DNA from: Microglena sp. YARC
Lineage: Eukaryota; Chlorophyta; Chlorophyceae; Chlamydomonadales; Chlamydomonadaceae
DNA length: 64,000 bases
Direction: 5' to 3'
Assembly (NCBI GenBank): GCA_022414725.1
Contig: CM039467.1
Span: forward strand, 10,544,513 to 10,608,512
Every line of letters starts with the position of its first letter. The stretch's first letter is position 1. The notes under the pieces are model-generated. The model was not told where the DNA came from. It searched no databases and saw only the letters and a program-made list of their open reading frames with translations. Of the stretch, positions 31,521 through 43,498 are shown piece by piece. Made by a program: the position numbers and the translations under genes.

Positions 31521-33412
31521 AACGCTAACATAATCAATTCAAATGAAAGCGTCCTTGGAGCCAAGGAATGGAAAGCGCGATAGGGATCGCTACAAAGCGA
31601 AAACGACTGGAGAGAAAAATTAAAATGGTGTGTATAAATACCTCACCATCCCATGCGATGCCATGTAAGAAAGATTACAAGGGGATCATGTCCTAGCAGT
31701 GAAACAACAACGCCCTAAAGTCGGACTCGAGGAACCACAGGAATGGATAAGTCAGATGCGCTGCACCCAACTCTCCCCGCGATATCGTTCTTATTGGAAT
31801 GCCGAATGAGAAATAAACCGTATACATGCTTGTTTTTCGCTTTCGGCTGGCAGATTCGTCCTCCCAGCCATGCCAACCGCCCTCCTCGTCTCATGGTGAC
31901 TGTATGCTCGGCCTGGCTCGCTAAGCTGCCTAAAACGTAGCCTGTAGCGAGGTCATGTCGCATGTCCGTAGTCCTATTTATTTGGAGCTCTAGCAGCGGC
32001 TAGGAGCGAGCGAGCAGCCCGAGATCTCACACGCGAGCAGCAACATCAGAATCGCAGGGCAGCAGAATCGACGACAGCAGCAGCCAGCAGGGCAGGGCAG
32101 CAGGTGGCAGCAGGGCTGCATAAGCGGCGACAGCAGTTCCTGCGGAGAGTCGGCTGATTTTTTAAAGGGGCGCATGCATGGGGGGTGCATGGGGGCGCAT
32201 GAAGTACACAGGGGTACATGTGTCACGATATCTGACTCGAGGTGGTGGTAAGCGTGACGTGTCGACCAGCGTTTGCACCCGCGGACTCTCTCGTCCAATC
32301 CTCCTGAAACTGCGTATCTGCAAGGTAACCACCCTTCTGAGCCCCTCAGCGAAAAAGGTTTCTGGAACGAGTGTATGTGGAGTGAGATTGAGTGGTTAGT
32401 TTACTTCGTTTGTGCTTTTTGTGGGTTTTCAGACCCACCCCCTGGGATTTTTTTGCCGAAAACCATCAAAAAACCGGTTAAGTTTTCAATGTTTCTAGCG
32501 GGTGTTCGTACGGCTCCTACAAGGCCATCGGAACAAACCTCAAGGCCATCAAACCACTCTAGCCCAAGTTACGCCATCTTTAGTGGCTTTTTTGATCCAT
32601 TTTGGCCCACATCAGGCACCTACACTGCTTTTGCCAACCTGCTGGTTTACATGAACCCAGTACTTACACAAAGGCAAGGGGACAAGTATTGAGGCAGGGT
32701 AGTGTGAGTGGGCCCCGAACTGAAGCTTTCACAATGTGTTTCATTTGCCCCAGTTTTTTGGCCACACTCTGACAAGCAGTGTTTTAATTGGGGAAGCTGT
32801 GTGTGTTTGACTGTGTTTTTCCTTCCTGTTTATTTGTTTCACCGCGCAGCTTTTGAGCTATTAAGCGAGCACCCAAGCTGGTTGAAGCTAAGAGTTCAGT
32901 CACTGATTTGAATATAGAATGTTCTTCGGGAGCCATGTACAAAGTTACTGCCGCAGACGAACATGGGGCTTGAGACATGTAACCAAGTACAGCCGGTTGC
33001 CATAATAGTCTGTCAGTTACAGTATCAATTGTCACAAATTGAAACACAAGAGCCAATAAGAGGCCGTTTAAAACCACATGGGCGTTCCGGGATGGGGACT
33101 TAACTAGCAACATAGTTGTGCGCTTGTTAACTCACATGGTTACCTTACATGACCCTTTAGCAGGGGCCGTGTCAGCACTGACCACATCCTGTGGTACCAT
33201 ATAGGAGCTTAAGGGACCCAATCTGACGGGTCATGAGAACATGTTGACACTCATATAAGCCTTCTTTAAAAAAATACGAGCCTTGAAAGAGAAAACTAGT
33301 TCGTAGGGGCTTTAGAAGAGAAAACTAGTTCGTAGGAGGCAGTTACTATGGGGAGGGGAGGGGAGGGGAGGGGAGGGGGGGGGGGGGGGGGGGGGGGGGA
33401 CGGCCGGTCGAT
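31521..33412. other. Intergenic region, no supported gene
   Basis: This includes the presumed 3' end of element D, a CAG-rich stretch (32030-32130) and G/T-rich DNA near 32170-32200. ORFs at 32273-32692 (+) and 32784-33113 (-) have no recognisable motif. A tandem duplication of GAGAAAACTAGTTCGTAGG lies at about 33289-33338. The 3' untranslated end of the RRM gene should lie in the right part. Confidence 0.4.
33346..33399. repeat. GGGGA repeats and poly-G run
   Basis: Four GGGGA units are followed by about 25 G, ending 14 bp beyond the stop codon of the RRM gene. Runs of this kind are prone to length errors. Confidence 0.9.
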
Positions 33413-36400
33413 CTACCAGCTGTTTCCGTAGCTTCCTCCTCCTCCTCCACCACGTCCTCCTCCTCCTCCGTATCCACGTCCTCCTCCTCCACCATAACCG
33501 CGTCCTCCACCACGTCCTCCACCTCCTCCTCCTCCGCCGGAACGTCCTGCAATTCATTGATAATGATTGGTCGGTTGATTAATGACGTGCTGATTGTAGG
33601 TTGGTTAATTGGTCAGTTGATTCAGTTCAACACAAGTTCCACATCTGCCTCCCCTCGTTAAAAGTTTTGAGTACTGGGGTTGATGATGATGATGATGGAT
33701 CTTGCTGAAAAGAGTCTTGGTTCATTAACCATGGACACACGTGATAGTGGAAGTGATGCTGGCTGCCATGGTTGTGCTCATAGTGATGCTGGCTGTCATG
33801 CTGATGCAATGCTGGCTTCGTAATGCTGGCGGTCATGGCCATGGTGGTTCTGATGATGCACTACTTGGGAACGGGATATTAAATCATAAGCTGTATGTTG
33901 TATATGATGCAGGCAGTCAAAATCAAACGATATCTTACTGACTAAATCATATGGTATTGTATGTAATGATAAATGTGACCTAGTCCGACTACTGACATCA
34001 TATGATATTGTTTATTATGATAACTGTGACCTAGTCGGACTACCGGCATCATATGATGACATGATATCACTGCCGATCCCCACATTTAGTGAGAATCCAA
34101 ATAGTCCAGACCTCAATATCCAACTCACCAGATTCGTTGGACTCAGACACCATGATGGTGCGCCCCATAAAGTCAGACTCGTTGGCCTCCTCAATGGCCC
34201 TCTCAGCACCCTCCTCAGCCATGGTTACGAAACCGAAGCCACGCATGCGTCCGGTGTCCCTCTCCATGGGCAGAGTGACGCTCTCTACCTAAATCAGGGT
34301 ATAAACAGAAGTACAGGGTGTGAGCGAGTGTGGTATCCCTCTTCATGGGCGGTGTGTGTGTGTGTGTGCGGTGTCCATTTCCATTGGCAGAATTACGCTG
34401 TTACCCAGAATCAGGGTATAAACACAAGTTGGGCTTATGAGTATGTATGTAGGTGTGTGTGTGTGTGTGGTGGTGGTGGTGGTGTGGTGGGGGGGGGGCT
34501 CGTGTAGGTAAAGAATGTGAAGTTTACACGAATTTCACATTTCTACCAACATGAGGCCTCGAACCATACCCAAGGGGTGGGTGGGGAGGGGTGCAAGTAT
34601 GTGTGTGCATGTGTCAGGGGGAGACAAATGCAGGAAGCACCGGAGAAAGAGAGAAACCTCGAACCCAGTTCAAAGAGATACATGTGACTTGATAATGTCA
34701 AGATGAAAATACTGTGGTAAACAATAAAAACAACATCGTGAAGTTCAATTCACCACACACATAAGCAAGATACAGTGTTGGCCCCCAAAGTATTTGTGGT
34801 ATTTTCAGGCACACACACAGTTGTTCTCAATTACTCCAATCGCCACCAAGTCTCCAATCACCACCAAGTCTCCACTCGCCACCAATTTTCCTTACACACA
34901 GAAAAACCAGGGCTGATTTGTGGCTTATGTACCATGGCCATTATAATATAACTAGGGAGACAGGCTGAATCTATGACCTTTGGCAAAAAAGAATTGTTCT
35001 TACTGATTTTCCATTCATGCCTTTTAAATGATAGCAACCAGCGATCGGTACTTACTTAATTGATAAGGAGCAACGGCACTGCCACAAGGGCACTGGCTCT
35101 CAAATAAGCAAGACAGGCAAGTGCGCACTGGTTCACCAAGCAAAACAGGCAACTGGACACTGCTTTGCTAAGCAAGGCAAAGGCATAACTGTAAGGTACC
35201 AAAGTAGAGAATAGGTTGAGATCCAAAAAATTAACCGCACCTGTCCCCACTGCTCAAAGAAATCCTGCAGGTCCTCCTTGGTGGCATCGTATGACAAGTT
35301 GGCAACATACAGCTTCTTCATGCCCTCAGACACCTCGAATGCAGGGCGCTCACGGCGCTCGCGGGGTGCGTCCTCTCCGTAGGACCTCTCAGTCCTCTCA
35401 GGGCGGGGTCCATCTGCACAATCAGATAAGAACGATGATATATGAGAATAATGGATATTATTCTAGTGGGCGGTAATTGAACGAGTCGTTCAACAGTTAT
35501 TGAAATATGTCAGTTATTGAATAAATTGATGATTGAGTTCAACAATCACTCAACTCTACTCCTCATTCAGCCAGTGCTCATTCATTTGAATGAGCACTGC
35601 TTAATAAGGAGTTACAGTTGACTGATGGATTGATGAGCGTGTTTGCACGGGGAGTTAATGAATGAGTTTGATGAGTGTGCTAACAGGAGTTTTAGACTGA
35701 GAAGTTTGGCAGTTTATGAATCATGTGTGGTGCTTGGATGAATTGATGAGTGTGTTGAATGACCGGTAATTTAATGAGATGAACGTGAATTTTCTCGTAC
35801 ATGTGGGATTGATGAGTATGTTAGATTGAGAGGTAGTAGAAAGACAAGTTTCGTAACAATTCAATAATGTGCAATTATTGACTGGAATGGGAGATTGATG
35901 GGTGCATTTTGAATTGGCCGTTTTTGAATGAAGTTCAAATTAATGATGGCTGTGCTTGAATGGGCGGTTACTGAATAAGGATTCTGGCAGCAATTGGACA
36001 AAGTGCAGTTAATGAATGGGAGATTGATGGGCACTGTTTGGATTAGCGGTCGTTAAATGAGGAGTTAAAGTTAATGATGGATTGATGGACGTGTTTGAAC
36101 AAGCGTTTATTGAATGAGGAGTCTGGCAGTAATTGTATCACCTGCAGTTATTGAATGAAATGGGAGATCAATCAGAGCTGTTTGATTCACTGGTTGTTGA
36201 ATGAGTTGATAATGGATTAATATAGTTAATGATGGGTTTTTGTGCTTGCATGAGCAGTTACTGAATGAGAAGTTTGGCAGCAATTAAATACGCAGCGATA
36301 GAATGGTCTAAATATTTTAGAGTTAGCTCTCACCCCTGGCAGCAGCCTCGTTGACCCTCAGGGTACGTCCGAGGAACTCAGTCTCGTTGGTCTCCCTCTC

Positions 36401-38212
36401 GGCGGTGTCAGCAGCATCCTCAGGCATGGTGACAAAGGCAAATCCACGGGGGCGGCCGGTCATGCGGTCAGTGGGGATGAAAGCATCCTCAACCTGGATG
36501 GGCGGGGCGTGGTTAAGGTTTGATTAGATGAGGGTTGCGTGGGGTTAAGGTTTTGATTAGGGAAGGTCTAGTCAGCAAGGCAGGATAATGGAGGAGTTTG
36601 GTTGTGGAGGTTGAAGGGTGGGGTGGGGTGGGGGGGTCAGGAAGTTCCTGAATTGAAGAATGAAATTTTGCATATTTTGTCGAACAGATATCAGCATTGA
36701 ACCAGACATAGCCCATCGCCCTTGATCTTTGGTTACTGTAATTAAACAAATGGTGACCTTCCCTTGTTCACAGCCAGTCTGGCATGCATCCTAAGACAAT
36801 TACAAGCAGGGATTGTAGTCAGTAAGACTTGTCCTTCACGGTGTCGAAGACACGTGCCCGAGGGCTTCCATGCACAACAGGGGTTCCAGTGCTTCAATTC
36901 CAAATCTCGAATCGATTTACGCAGTCTAAATACTGCTCGGCCTGGATCGGCTCGGATTGACTCACCTCTCCGTACTGGCCAAAGAACTCCCTCAGCTCGT
37001 TGACATCAGCCTCCCAGGCCAGGTTGCCAACATACCTGAAAGTGCGGGAGGGGAACGTGTCAGAAAACGGGGATTGTTACGCCTTCTGTAAAGGCAATTT
37101 GGTCAGCTGAAATTACGAGGCGTGTTTTTTGCTTACGATTCCACAAGAGGCGGGGCGTAAGCGGCATGGAGATTGTAGTATCGCGTATGTTCTGTGTGAA
37201 GCTGAGGGAAATGAAGTGCCGAGCAGGGGGGGCTCTAGACCGTGAGTTGGGTAGGGAGGGAGGGCTAAATGGAGCGGAGGAGGGCAGTCAACGTACATGT
37301 ATCGGCCCGTGCATGGCCAAGAAAGGAAGGAGGAATAAAAGCTGAATCTGGCAGGTGGGAGGGAGGCTTCATGGGGCGAATATGAATGATCAAAACGTAT
37401 CCGGGGGCGCATGCGCAAGAAGGTAAGATTTGCGAAGGAGAGGGCAGGGATAGTGCAGGTCAGCTTTAGGAAAAGGCAAAGATTGCATGAAGGTCACTGC
37501 AACATAATCTAGAACATCTACGTGAATGCAGTTAGCTCGGCCCTGTAAACCACTCAAGATAAGGGATAGCTGGCTGCTATCGATCGTTGTGGCCTGCATA
37601 GAGATGGGTTCGGATATTTGTCTTGGGTACTGGCAGTCGGAGTAAACCCCGGCTTAGAAGCATCGCAAATTAGGTTGTCGCCGAGTTTGGACGACAGTTT
37701 CGATCGAAAGGAAGCCAGTCAGCTTAGGTCTACTGGCATTCTTTGCATGATCAGGGCTGAGCGCCTGGAGTCGCATCAACATGGGAGCAAACGTAGGTAG
37801 GGGGAGGAGTAACGTGCGCATACAGATAGGAAGCAGGGAAGCCGCCTCGGTGATAAACATACTACGCAAACGGCAAGCAGGAGAGGGGTAGGAAACCGAG
37901 GAATGATGCCCAATGGACTGAAGACGCGATAATCTGACCTTGTAACTGCGATGCAACACACCCAATCTTACGCGGCTAACATTTTCATGACAAACTGCCG
38001 CTAAAAATTCGCAAGTAGCTTCGGTAGTAAAGGACAACCTCTGGAGTGATAATTTGATAATTGAATAGCATCCAGTCAGAGCTACTAAGCCTCAGGTTGC
38101 CAACTTACAGCTTCTTTGAGGCGTCAACGCAGACAGAAACCTTGCGGAATGACACTGGCAGTGCGGAAGGGCGAGCGGCCAGGACGGAAGCGTTAAGACG
38201 AGCGGCCAACAT
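33413..38212 (-). CDS. Two-RRM chloroplast-type RNA-binding protein, six exons
   Basis: Exons on the - strand are 38212-38109, 37035-36966, 36494-36334, 35413-35241, 34288-34129 and 33546-33413. All introns are GT-AG, and the phases agree if one extra base in exon 3 is ignored. The product is about 266 residues. It starts with a Ser/Ala/Arg-rich, acid-poor leader ([20 protein letters not shown]) typical of a chloroplast transit peptide. RRM1 has [19 protein letters not shown] (RNP2) and [10 protein letters not shown] (RNP1). RRM2 has [19 protein letters not shown] and [10 protein letters not shown]. The tail is RGG/GGY-rich and ends SYGNSW. This layout matches plastid ribonucleoproteins, which stabilise and process chloroplast RNAs. 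Odd point: an extra A in the run at 36480-36483 shifts the frame within RRM1, so the copy is either mis-sequenced or broken. Confidence 0.88.
36495..36965 (-). other. Intron 2 of the RRM gene (example of GT-AG borders)
   Basis: Donor GTGAGTC follows GGAGAG at 36965, and the acceptor CATCCAG ends at 36495. The other introns lie at 38108-37036, 36333-35414, 35240-34289 and 34128-33547. Introns hold GT microsatellites (34353-34375, 34456-34497), and intron 3 is AT-rich with many GAATGAG/TTGATGA repeats. Confidence 0.8.
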
Positions 38213-38810
38213 GGTTATGTTGGACAGGTAGGAACTTGGGGGAGAGAGGGATAGGATAGTAAAAGAAATAGATAGCCGCCTGTGATGGTTAAGATAAGTC
38301 GTCAGCCCTAACACAGTGTGTCGAGCCTAGCTGGCTGGTAACCTGAGCGCTCCAGCTTTTCTCGAGTCCAGGTTTTTGACAGTCTGGCGCGCGGGCCGTT
38401 GGGTGACGTACGCATCTGGGGGGGTGGCAGCGCGAAAAGGTGTGGTTCCGGCGGGTTCCGGGGCGAAAAGTGGCCATCTGGCGGTTACCACCCCTGGTTA
38501 CAACCTCACAACTGGGGACAACGAAGATGTGGTAGGCAGCTGCGAATGAGCCGCATCCAGCCCCTCATGTTCATCAATCCGCGCAACCACCCCAATTCGC
38601 GCAGCCACGCGTCTTATTCAACCAATACTGACGCTACCACGCGTCTTTGTCGACCAACCAGCGTAACCATGGAACCCATGACATTGAAGAGAATGCTTTA
38701 TGAATGTAGACACGTAGTGGACATGGCCTGGCTTGGCTTGGCAAATGCTGCTTTATGCAAGTAGTGGGGGATGAATTTCACTTCCTCCTCGAATGCCCTG
38801 TTTGCATGTA
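38213..38810. other. Upstream region of the RRM gene
   Basis: The promoter of the RRM gene should lie here. No clear TATA box was found. Short ORFs on both strands lack motifs. Confidence 0.35.
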
Positions 38811-38811
38811 T

Positions 38812-38880
38812 GTTGTTACAGTCCAGGGGTAGGCCAAATAGGTCAATGGGACGTGCCCAACCGTGGCAGGAGCAGCTTAA
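38812..38880 (-). repeat. Dispersed retroposon-like repeat N, copy 1
   Basis: TTACAGTCCAGGGGTAGGCC and the following AAATAGG...GGGAC...CCCAACCGT recur at 58814 and 60349. All three are preceded on the + strand by ATGTATGT-type sequence. On the - strand this would be a 3' tail of (ACAT)n, as in tailed retroposons. The right border is not fixed. Confidence 0.6.
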
Positions 38881-39221
38881 AACGAAAAATCACAAATGAA
38901 CTACACATGCATTCACAGGGTCCCTTTTTTAGTTGTGAAAGGGCTTTCACCCTAGGAGGTGGGTCTCCCAACACAATCCAGCGACACCGAGGATTCAGTT
39001 CGAATGGCGTTGCCACTCCCACAAAATAGTAGGCGCACTTTAGAAATGCCACATAGGGCTTTGTCAGAAAATGATACATGTGCCCAAGGGGGGGTATAGG
39101 TTCATGATTCATTGCCTGCGAAAGCCCGAAAAATACCGGATGTCGAGAAATAGTCTCATAAGAGCACACATGAGCATCACAATTCAAGAAGAAACACACA
39201 GTATGGGGTTTTTGTAAATGT

Positions 39222-39243
39222 AAAGGGGGGGGGGGGGGGGGGG
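39222..39243. repeat. Poly-G run
   Basis: A run of about 20 G, followed by (GT)n, at the edge of the 21-bp array. Confidence 0.9.
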
Positions 39244-39249
39244 ATGTGT

Positions 39250-39510
39250 GTGTGTATCCAGTGTACAATGTACAATATTGAATTGCGGTGTACAAGATTG
39301 AATGACGGTGTAAAACATTGAATGTAATTGTACAGCATTGGATGTTGCTGTACACAATTGGATGGTAGTGTAGAGCATTCAATGACGGAGTTAAGCGTTG
39401 AATGGCAATGTATATCATTGAATGACATTGTACAGCATTGTATGATAGTGTGCGACATTTTATGGCAGTGTACAACATTGAATACAAATGTACGTCATTG
39501 TATGGCAGGG
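39250..39510. repeat. Degenerate 21-bp tandem array
   Basis: About twelve imperfect copies of a 21-bp motif like GGTGTACAACATTGAATGA. The unit length, divisible by three, leaves several - strand frames open, giving 7-residue repeats such as the YxxIQ pattern. I regard these ORFs as by-products of the array. Confidence 0.75.
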
Positions 39511-39649
39511 GACATCAAAATTGAATGATAGCCTACTTCATTGAATAACCAGAAACCCCTAACCCCAAAGGTTATTTCGGGCCGCGACCTAGAGAACTCT
39601 TTATGGCTATAATAAGTATTGCTAAATGGGTACACCTTCTTTTAAATGG

Positions 39650-39788
39650 TCAGGCATCGGCGGTGATTCTTTTTACTGAGGTGGCCCTACGGTGACTATA
39701 GCTAACTCCGGCTTACGCTATGGTGTCCTTAACTTCACGTCCTGTGAGTAACGGTATTACACGGATGTAACAATTTCAATTTCAAATT
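39650..39788 (+). mobile_element. LINE fragment K1 (5'-truncated 3' end)
   Basis: This is a 139-bp copy of the LINE 3' end: CCCTACGGTGACTATAGC...CACGGATGTAACAATTTCAATTTC. A 14-bp TSD, CTTCTTTTAAATGG, lies at 39636-39649 and 39789-39802. The tail is (CAATTT)n, and the sequence matches 40745-40880. Confidence 0.9.
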
Positions 39789-39820
39789 CTTCTTTTAAAT
39801 GGGTCACAAAAAAGTATGGC

Positions 39821-40377
39821 AAATTGAAATTGAAATTGTTACATCCGTGTAATACCGTTACTCACAGGACGTGAAGTTAAGGACACCATAGCGTAAGCCG
39901 GAGCTAGCCATAGTCACCGTATACGTAGGGCCACCTCGGTAAAAATAATCACCACCGATGCCTGACCGGCAGGCATCGTCGCCACATCATGACGGTGCAG
40001 CTTAATACGGGGGGGTTTCACCCCGGTTGGGAAGCACCAGCACAATGCAGCTGGCAAGACAAAACCAGAGAGGGGGGACGGTCTGTGTGCTAGTCCCCGG
40101 GTATCGACCCGGGGTGTGCTTCCATAAAACGTCTGCACTGTAAAATACTCTGAAAGGTAGTGATGGTGTGGGAGTGGACTGTGTCCGCCAGTTTAAGGGC
40201 ACACGGTCTCTTAAGTCCAAGTGTGGTCATAGAAGTCAAAAAAGAGGTTGGAATAGTACCAGTTGTTCCAACGGTGATAACTTCGTAGTGAACGAGGTAT
40301 CCAGCAGATCTAAGGCCATTTACTAATTCAACATGCTGGGCGTGTTTAGTGATAAACTTAGTAGCATGGTTGGTATC
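39821..40377 (-). mobile_element. LINE I1, 3' part (C-terminal code and tail)
   Basis: On the - strand this reads HATKFITKHAQHVELVNGL, continues through VGTTGTIPTSFL and ends at 40090 with GSIPGD and a stop. About 270 bp of 3' untranslated sequence and a (CAATTT)n tail follow, ending at 39821. It continues the ORF broken at 40881 by K3. The coding end resembles the C-terminal domain of many LINE polyproteins, but I cannot name it with certainty. Confidence 0.8.
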
Positions 40378-40880
40378 GTAAATGGCCTTAGATCGGCTGG
40401 ATACCTCGTTCACTATGAAGTTATCACCGTTGGAACAACTGGTACTATTCCAACCTCTTTTTTGACTTCTATGACCACTCTTGGACTTCAGAGATCATGT
40501 GCCCTCAAACTGGCGGACACAGTCCACTCCCACACCATCACTAGCTTTCAGAGTATTTTACAGTGCAGACGTTTTATGGAAGCACACCCCGGGTCGATAC
40601 CCGGGGACTAGCACACAGACCGTCCCCCCTCTCAGGTTTTGTCTTGCCAGCTGCATTGTGTCGGTGCTTCCCAACCGGGGTGAAAAACCCCCGTATTAAG
40701 CTGCACTGGCATGATGTGGCTACGGTGCCTGCCGGTCAGGCATCGGTGGTAATTCTTTTTACTGAGATGGCCCTACGGTGACTATAGCTAGCTCCGGCTT
40801 ACGCTATGGTGTCCTTAACTTCACGTCCTGTGAGTAACGGTTCTACACGGATGTAACAATTTCAATTTCAATTTCAATTT
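40378..40880 (+). mobile_element. LINE fragment K3 inserted in I1 in opposite orientation
   Basis: A 5'-truncated copy of the same LINE family with the same C-terminal code (NGLRSAGYLVHYEVITVGTT) and (CAATTT)n tail. An 11-bp TSD, TGGTTGGTATC, lies at 40367-40377 and 40880-40890. With I1 it makes an inverted repeat of about 500 bp per arm. Confidence 0.92.
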
Positions 40881-43143
40881 GGTTGGTATCAGAGCAGTAT
40901 CCAAGCTCAAGAACCCAGAGTTCTTTATCAGCCATACAGGTAGGAGAGTCTATGTCAGGTAGGACGGCGAGGTCAGGTCTCATTCTCTTCCAGTCCTCTA
41001 CAGAAATAGTGGAGGGGCGTAGCCAGTCAGGGAGACGTTTTCCCAGGACCCCTCTGGGGAGGTCCTCTTCCTTGCCAGCGTCCATGATCATTCTGCGGGA
41101 TCCCAGGGCTCCGGTGCAAATGGCCTTGTGGATGAGTCGCACTGCGGCGTCATGTCTCTTGATATAGAGCCCCTTGAAAGTCCGGTGTGTGCAGCCCGCC
41201 AGGATGTGGCCCGCTCCGTCCTCACAGTTGTGGCAGATGGGGCATAGGGAGTTCGTGGGTGGGTGAGTGCTGGTAATATAAGGGAGTTTCCAGCGGAATG
41301 CAAGTTTACGGTTCCACAGTCTACCCCAGCGGGCTTTAAGGATGTGGAATTTAGTTTTATGTTGGATAAGGGTTGATGTCCAAAATTTGTTACTTGCATG
41401 AGGAAGTTGGTGGGGAGTGTTATCAGCCCAGGTGGTTGCATAAATCCCTTTAAGAGGGTGTTGGCCAAGGTGGCAGCTGGTGGGCAGGTTAGAGGTGATA
41501 CCTTGTGTAAGGTTAGGTGCTAGGATGCGTGGGGGAATATCTCCCATGGGTGTGCGAGGAGGTTGAACTGTGGGCCAGTAGACATTGTGGCGGGGGATTT
41601 CCCCAGTGTTGTCAGTGAAATTGGTGGAGGCAGGGTGCTCAGCTGCCTAGCGTGCCTGAATGTCTGCCCTGTCATTTCCAAGGATACCTGTGTGGGAACG
41701 GACTTTACAAAGAGTGGTGTGTGAGCCATGCAGGATGCGTTGAATGAGGTGTTTTTGAATTGATTGCAGTAGTTCAGTATGAATAGAACGGGTTGTTGTG
41801 GTAGGGTCATGAATCATTTTTTTAATAAGTTGAAGAGAGCAGAGGCTGTCTGTATGGAGTGTAAGAGATTTGTCATAGTCAATGTTGAGAAGGGCTTGGT
41901 GGATGGCTACCAGTTCTGCCCTGTTGTTAGTTTTGGTGGCCCCTATTCCCCCAGGGTTGATGGTGTAGCTTTGTCCTGCAGCCGGGACATATACTGCAGC
42001 ACCTATTTTGCTAGGGTGACTTGGTTTACCTTTTATTAGGCTACCATCTGTGTAGACCTGGAGGCCTGAGGAGGGGGTAGCTAGGTGGAGACATGGGTGA
42101 GTAGTGGTAAGAAGAGAGGGAGGAGGGTGTTGGTGGAGAAGAGTTTGCCGGGGTTTTTTGACAAGAGATTTGAGTTTCCGTGGGTAGGTAATTACAATGT
42201 CAGAGGAGGTAAGAGTGGGAGGTGGTGTGATAGTGGAGGGCTCCCAAGATGAGGAGAGGTTTTGCATGTAGTATGTCCATTGGTTAATAAAATCTGGGAG
42301 TTTAGGAAAGTAGGTATCTTGGCTGTGGGGGTTGCATATAAAGATGAGGTGCAGTTTTTGGGTGGAGGGTGGAGTGTGAGATTTGCTGCCAAGCCAGATT
42401 TCAGAGGTAGTATAAAATTCAGACTGTGGTCTAGTGTCAATATAGTGAATCCATGAGTGATGGAGGAGAGTTTTGTAGGGGGCAGCAAGGTCGTCAGGAA
42501 GGAGCATCAGGGTGCAGGTAGGGCTGAGAATATTTTCAGCATGGTCAGCACTGGCTAGGGCCCACCGTAGAGCTTGGTGTGCTTGTGTAGTGGAGTTAGG
42601 AATGTCCACCAGGGAGCCCCCAGTCCAGATGGTAAGAAAGGGGTCTTGGTTAGAGCCAAAGAGCTGATCAGCAGGTCTGGTAGAAGAGAAGCTGGTGAGG
42701 CCTTGGTCGTAGCTAAGAGGGTTAGAAGTACGATGGTGAGTAATGCCCAGGGCAGCTGCAGCTTGGTAGAGGAGGGGAGAAAGAGTGTTGGTGGCGGCAG
42801 GAGCAGCTCTGTATCTGGTGAAGAGGGCAGCTAAGTCAGTGTGATATGTCCCTCCTTGGGTCAATTGGTTCCATTTGGTAGGGTGGTCATAGTTTTGTTT
42901 GAGAGAGGTAAGTCTATCGTTGGGAATGTGCCCAAGACAGTGACCAGTGGGGTTATAAAGATATGAAACGTTGGTGTGTGTGTGTGTGTGGATTGGTCAT
43001 CTAGAGTGGTGAGGATGCCTGTTTGTATAATGTAGGCTGAGGGTGGTTGAATGTCCCAGTCTGGGTGCCTGTCGTGTGTGTCAATTTTCAGAAGTTCGTG
43101 AACAAGGTTGTGGTTGTCAGCATTAAATCCTGGGGAGGTGGCC
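40881..43143 (-). pseudogene. LINE I1, RNase H and CCHC region
   Basis: One - strand frame runs from 42864 to K3, with a single in-frame TAG at 41647-41649. RNase H is clear: LQVYTDGSLIKG, then KTNNRAELVAIHQAL, LTLHTDSLCSLQL and VRSHTGILGNDRAD (about 42070-41650). A cysteine-histidine knuckle, CPICHNCEDGAGHILAGC, follows at about 41245-41190. The N-terminal 250 residues, including IWTGGSLVDIPNSTTQAHQ, are not recognised. No reverse transcriptase or endonuclease is present, so the copy begins downstream of RT. LINEs with RNase H use it to remove template RNA. H is inserted at 43144. Confidence 0.82.
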
Positions 43144-43467
43144 TATCAGCATGTATAGCGGTGCTCTCACGCGTTTTATGACTTGGTGACTACTTATGTA
43201 CTCCCTTAGAACTATCGGCTCTCCTGAGCCAGCTTCCCGTGGGACTGAGTCATCTTGAGATGACTCAGTGGCAGTTTCGTGTCACCTACGTCTCCGGTCT
43301 GATCTGTACCCTGTAAGGTTCCTGTCTACCGCCTCCTTTCACCACAGGTGCCCCTTTATGGGTCTCCTGTGTCTGTAACGTTATCCTTGTCTCCGTGTAT
43401 AGATTGGTGCGTCTGTTCCGCTGCTTTAATCTACTGTCCACTCTACCGGAGTGATTTCAAGCTGATA
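43144..43467 (+). repeat. Element H 5' LTR
   Basis: Direct copy of 49755-50078. The palindromic CTGAGTCATC/GATGACTCAG lies in its middle (about 43243-43271). The primer site should begin at 43468 (GGTTACTGGGCTC). Confidence 0.93.
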
Positions 43468-43498
43468 GGTTACTGGGCTCCTCATCACTACCACTGCT

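Noticed and set aside
32784..33113. 109-codon - ORF as a separate gene or seventh exon.
   Set aside because: It lies beyond a good stop codon of the RRM gene, has no motif, and no splice sites link it; it may be 3' untranslated sequence.
33312..33557. Arg/Trp-rich and Glu/Val-rich - ORFs.
   Set aside because: Other frames of the Gly-rich last exon of the RRM gene.
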